From positions 1,554,483-1,618,482 of the forward strand of contig NW_006921535.1 of assembly GCF_000340215.1 (NCBI RefSeq): a stretch of 64,000 nucleotides of DNA, in the 5' to 3' direction. This DNA is from Pseudocercospora fijiensis CIRAD86 (lineage: Eukaryota > Ascomycota > Dothideomycetes > Mycosphaerellales > Mycosphaerellaceae). The notes under the pieces are model-generated. The model was not told the origin of the DNA, made no database searches, and worked only from the letters and a program-made list of their open reading frames with translations. This document shows, in pieces, positions 60,984-64,000 of the stretch. The position numbers were made by a program, and so were the translations under genes. Position 1 is the first letter of the stretch. Every line of letters begins with the position of its first letter.

Positions 60984-60992
60984 AGCCGAGGC

Positions 60993-62195
60993 TACGCACG
61001 GACCACCGTACGGACTACTACGGCTCTATCCGATTAGTCAGATTGGTAGTCAGGTCGGTGATTTCGGTGGTTAGGATTGCTATATCCCTAAATCGCGGAA
61101 AATCTTTCCGTGAACATGCTCGGTTATCATTCTACCGTCAATGAGGCTGGGCTCATGGATGAAGCGTGCTGAGCTATTTCCAGGGCACACCTGGTCGTAT
61201 TCGAGTGCTGCGAAATTTTCACTCACGAACCGCATGCGGCCCACAATTGGAACAATGCTGCGATGGCGAACCTTCAACCCACACACGCCTGGAACTCGCT
61301 GGCCTTACACATACGATTCTTATGTGTCATGTAGTGCCCCGGCCCGTTGCTCGGGGTCGTGCACGGTTAACCCACGCGTTCCTCATGGATTCATATACCC
61401 TTCATGGAAAGGGCACATTCCCCATCAACGCGCACGTCTCTTTGATGGCGCGACTGCTGCTTGTACCCTCGCCCATGTCCGTGTCCTGCCGATTTTGCAA
61501 AGAAATCGGGAGAGGAGGTGGATGGAGAGTGAAAGCAGCGTGATGGACGCACTGCGATGTCGCGGAAAGTGGGATAATCATGGGCACAGAAGGGCGCACA
61601 GCTCATGATCGAGGTCGAAGCTGAATCCGCGCCCTACGCCTGTGCTGACGAATCCCGGTATCCCCAGGTTTGAAGGTTCTGCCACGCTGTGGGCCAGTGT
61701 TCTTCGTAGGAATCGTGGCGGCCATGGAGAGCGAGCCAATCATCAACGCCCAAAGCCCATGCAGCATGGCCGTTCATCGCTCAACTGCCCATCACCCATG
61801 CCGTGCCGCCTAAGTTATCGTTTCCAATGATTCGGATGTGACTGTTTAAAGGACAAGCATTCGCCGCCATGGTGCAAGGTAGGAATTGCTCTTGCTGCCC
61901 CGGTCCACTACTACTTTCACCATCTCAAACACTACAGAGCAAGCTCTCTACTCCTCAGCTGTGGCCATATGGGATATAGGACTTCATAGCCCCACGCATT
62001 CAACAGCTCGCAACACCGCAGCAGGCACTGGGCTTGAATCGCGCACCTAGCTACGTGTGGCACACGCGCAGTGAGCTCTCACTCCAAGCCACCGCTGTCC
62101 AACACATACCTACCTTTGCAGTCGTCCCCGCATTCAGAAGCGATACTTAGCAGCAACGACCCGGCCACGCGTCACCGACCTCTTGCTATTGAAAC
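60993..62195. promoter_or_regulatory. Upstream region of the arrestin gene
   Basis: 1.2 kb of host-like sequence. Overlapping open frames occur on both strands at 61080-61608, but none has a recognisable protein pattern and several lack an ATG. A stretch of CA/CC-rich DNA close to the start (~62080-62190) is probably 5' UTR/promoter. Confidence 0.45.
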
Positions 62196-63782
62196 ATGTC
62201 TACTGCACGTCTCGCCATTGGAAGCGAAAGCCAGGAAAAGATGTCCAAGCTGCGAAGCCTCTACCATGCACAGAAGCCAGACATCAGCATCTCTCTCAGT
62301 GAGCGGCGAAGCACTTATACCACTTTGGACAGGCTGACGGGCATTGTTTCCATCACCGCTCCAGTGGATACTCCGTTTGATGCCCTGAACATCGATTTCA
62401 TAGGCACTGCCAGGACCTATGTCGAAAGACTCACCACAGCAGCTGCCATCTCCGGACGTTCTGAGGCTTTCCACCAGTTCTTGAAGCTGGAACAACCACC
62501 CGCCCAGTTAGCTGCATGCTTCCCACCTGACAGGATCTTCAAGGCCGGCAGAACGTACGACTTCCCCTTTGAGTTTGCCATACCCGAGCAGCTTCTCCCA
62601 CGAGTCTGTCAACACAAGGTAGCTCATCCAATGCTGCGTGAGCTTCACACAATTCTGCCACCCACGTTTGGAGACAGGGATGCCGACTCCAAGGCCGAAG
62701 GAACCGAGAAATCCATCGACGACATGGTACCAGACATGGCATCCGTCCGTTACGGAGTGTTTGTAAAAATCTGCAAAGATAAGGAGCAAGGTGACGAAAT
62801 TGTTCGGACGACCATCGCAACCAAGGCCACCAGAGTTCGTGTCATCCCAGCTGTTCCTGAAGCTCCGCCGTTGGACACAAGCGGCAATAGAGAATACACG
62901 ATGCGCAAGGAGCGCACCGTGAAGAAAGGGCTCCTGAAAGGAAAGCTGGGTACTCTCGTGATGGAGGCTGCTCAACCACCATCAATGCGACTGCGACCCC
63001 GTCGTGGTTCAGACTCCGAGACCTCCATAGCCACAATCATGCTGCGCTTCGATCCGATCGACGAGAAATCACAGCCACCAAGTCTTGGAAGTCTGACGAG
63101 CAAGTTGAAAGTGCTCACCTACTTCGCTAGCACTGCCCGCCAATCTCTGCCAAGCAAGCAAGCATCTCTCCTCGATCTGTCCCAAGGTCTACACGCTCAA
63201 CAGCTGAACCTGTCTTCGCGTTGTGTCGCAAATGTCGAATGGCAAGAACACAAAGCTAGCGACGAGCTTCGCCGGTCGGATTCCGTGACTTCCACCTCAT
63301 CTCTGAGCACTGGCGAAACTCCGCGGCCAAGCGAGACTTTCAGGAAGGGTAGATACTGGACGGCTCGCATCGTGGTTCCAATCAATCTTCCCAAGAACAA
63401 GGCATTCGTGCCTACATTCCACTCATGCCTCATCAGCCGCATCTATCAGCTGAAAATGGAACTTGGTCTACCCGCTGCTGGACTTGCCGGCACCATGGAC
63501 CTAAAGATACCTTTCCAGATTTCCTGTGAAGGGTCCGCAGGGGTGCTGAGTCCTCGCAGAGTATCTGTCGAGTCTGCGATTGAGGGCGTAGACATCTCGG
63601 ACGATGAGCAGCCGCCAGACTTCTTCGAGCCAAGAACCATCCACATTCCATCACCTGAGTACCAAGGCCAGAGCTGGCTTGGACGAGCCGCTCCTAGGGC
63701 TCCGCGAGAGTCATTTATCGATGCACCTCCCGGTTATTCATACTTCGCGCGTTCGCACACGACGAGGGTGCCGGTCTTTTAG
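62196..63782 (+). CDS. Alpha-arrestin-like adaptor with C-terminal PPxY motif
   Basis: 528 residues, ATG 62196 (MSTARLAIG), no introns. The N-terminal half reads as an arrestin fold: PDISISLSERRSTYTTLDRLTGIVSI, LNIDFIGTARTYVER, GRTYDFPFEFAIPEQLLP. A second beta-rich half ends with YWTARIVVPINLP and STFHSCLISRIYQLKMEL-like strands. Serine-rich linkers (TSTSSLSTGETPRPSE) look like phosphorylation regions. The C-terminus holds PPGY (511-514), a PPxY ligand for WW domains of Rsp5/Nedd4 ubiquitin ligases. Fungal alpha-arrestins recruit Rsp5 to plasma-membrane transporters for endocytosis. Its specific cargo cannot be inferred. The family call is from strand pattern plus PPxY. Confidence 0.82.
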   Translation: MSTARLAIGSESQEKMSKLRSLYHAQKPDISISLSERRSTYTTLDRLTGIVSITAPVDTPFDALNIDFIGTARTYVERLTTAAAISGRSEAFHQFLKLEQPPAQLAACFPPDRIFKAGRTYDFPFEFAIPEQLLPRVCQHKVAHPMLRELHTILPPTFGDRDADSKAEGTEKSIDDMVPDMASVRYGVFVKICKDKEQGDEIVRTTIATKATRVRVIPAVPEAPPLDTSGNREYTMRKERTVKKGLLKGKLGTLVMEAAQPPSMRLRPRRGSDSETSIATIMLRFDPIDEKSQPPSLGSLTSKLKVLTYFASTARQSLPSKQASLLDLSQGLHAQQLNLSSRCVANVEWQEHKASDELRRSDSVTSTSSLSTGETPRPSETFRKGRYWTARIVVPINLPKNKAFVPTFHSCLISRIYQLKMELGLPAAGLAGTMDLKIPFQISCEGSAGVLSPRRVSVESAIEGVDISDDEQPPDFFEPRTIHIPSPEYQGQSWLGRAAPRAPRESFIDAPPGYSYFARSHTTRVPVF

Positions 63783-64000
63783 ACCATTACCTCCACGGGC
63801 CGCTTTGGCTTCGACCACATTGCACATTCGACATTTTGACGACCTAACGACGTTGTGAAGAAGCATTGTATTCGAGTCAGACCATATCCAAGTTGGACAA
63901 AGTTCCTGGAATGATACCCTAAATACTTTTCGGTTAGCACGGCGTTATGAAGGGAAAGGGAGATATGGAATAGATTCGGCGGATTTCCAAGCGGCCGCGA
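63783..64000. other. 3' flank of the arrestin gene
   Basis: Host-like DNA to the window end. No gene is recognised. Confidence 0.5.

Noticed and set aside
61080..61608. Overlapping small frames (61080-61286 minus, 61141-61608 plus, 61166-61543 plus)
   Set aside because: Mutually overlapping, some without ATG, and none with domain-like sequence.

Overview
This window reads as nuclear DNA of a filamentous ascomycete (Pezizomycotina, probably a dothideomycete). Genes have short GT-AG introns of 52-182 nt. The family set is typical: RPB1, SWD1, a RACK1/CpcB orthologue, DUF3176 and an alpha-arrestin. The intergenic transposons carry the hallmark of repeat-induced point mutation (RIP): CpA/TpG is depleted, TpA is in excess, and reading frames are riddled with TAG/TAA but almost no TGA.

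Layout. (1) 1-8.3 kb, gene-dense: the 5' half of RPB1 (minus strand, running off the window), divergent from SWD1, then a four-exon protein kinase. (2) 8.3-43.5 kb: one ~35 kb block of nested, RIP-mutated mobile elements. LTR pairs plus target-site duplications (TSDs) resolve it. A chromodomain Gypsy element (A, plus strand, TSD ctctt) sits in older mutated DNA holding a MULE-like transposase relic. A was entered by a ~1 kb GATC-rich TIR element (M) and by a second Gypsy family (X, minus strand, TSD ctaat). X was then entered by two copies of the A family on the minus strand (B, TSD gagat; C, TSD ttctc). (3) 43.5-49.2 kb: RACK1 with a U24-like snoRNA candidate in its second intron, a secreted yellow/MRJP-like protein, a 554-bp MITE flanked by TA, and an unknown 230-aa protein. 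(4) 49.2-52.5 kb: a RIP-killed Tc1/mariner-type element carrying a transposase plus a second, convergent 505-codon frame. (5) 52.5-64 kb: a VIT/VWA protein, a DUF3176 membrane protein with a doubtful 5' end, a very AT-rich repeat tract between 9-bp direct repeats, and an alpha-arrestin with a PPxY motif.

The host genes are mostly housekeeping or signalling genes and do not form a pathway or cluster. RPB1 and SWD1 share a 971-bp divergent promoter region, and both act in Pol II transcription, since COMPASS travels with the polymerase. No CRISPR, operon, tRNA or rRNA was seen. Exon boundaries were set by eye from reading frame, splice consensus and family conservation. Coordinates of domains inside the mutated transposons are approximate.
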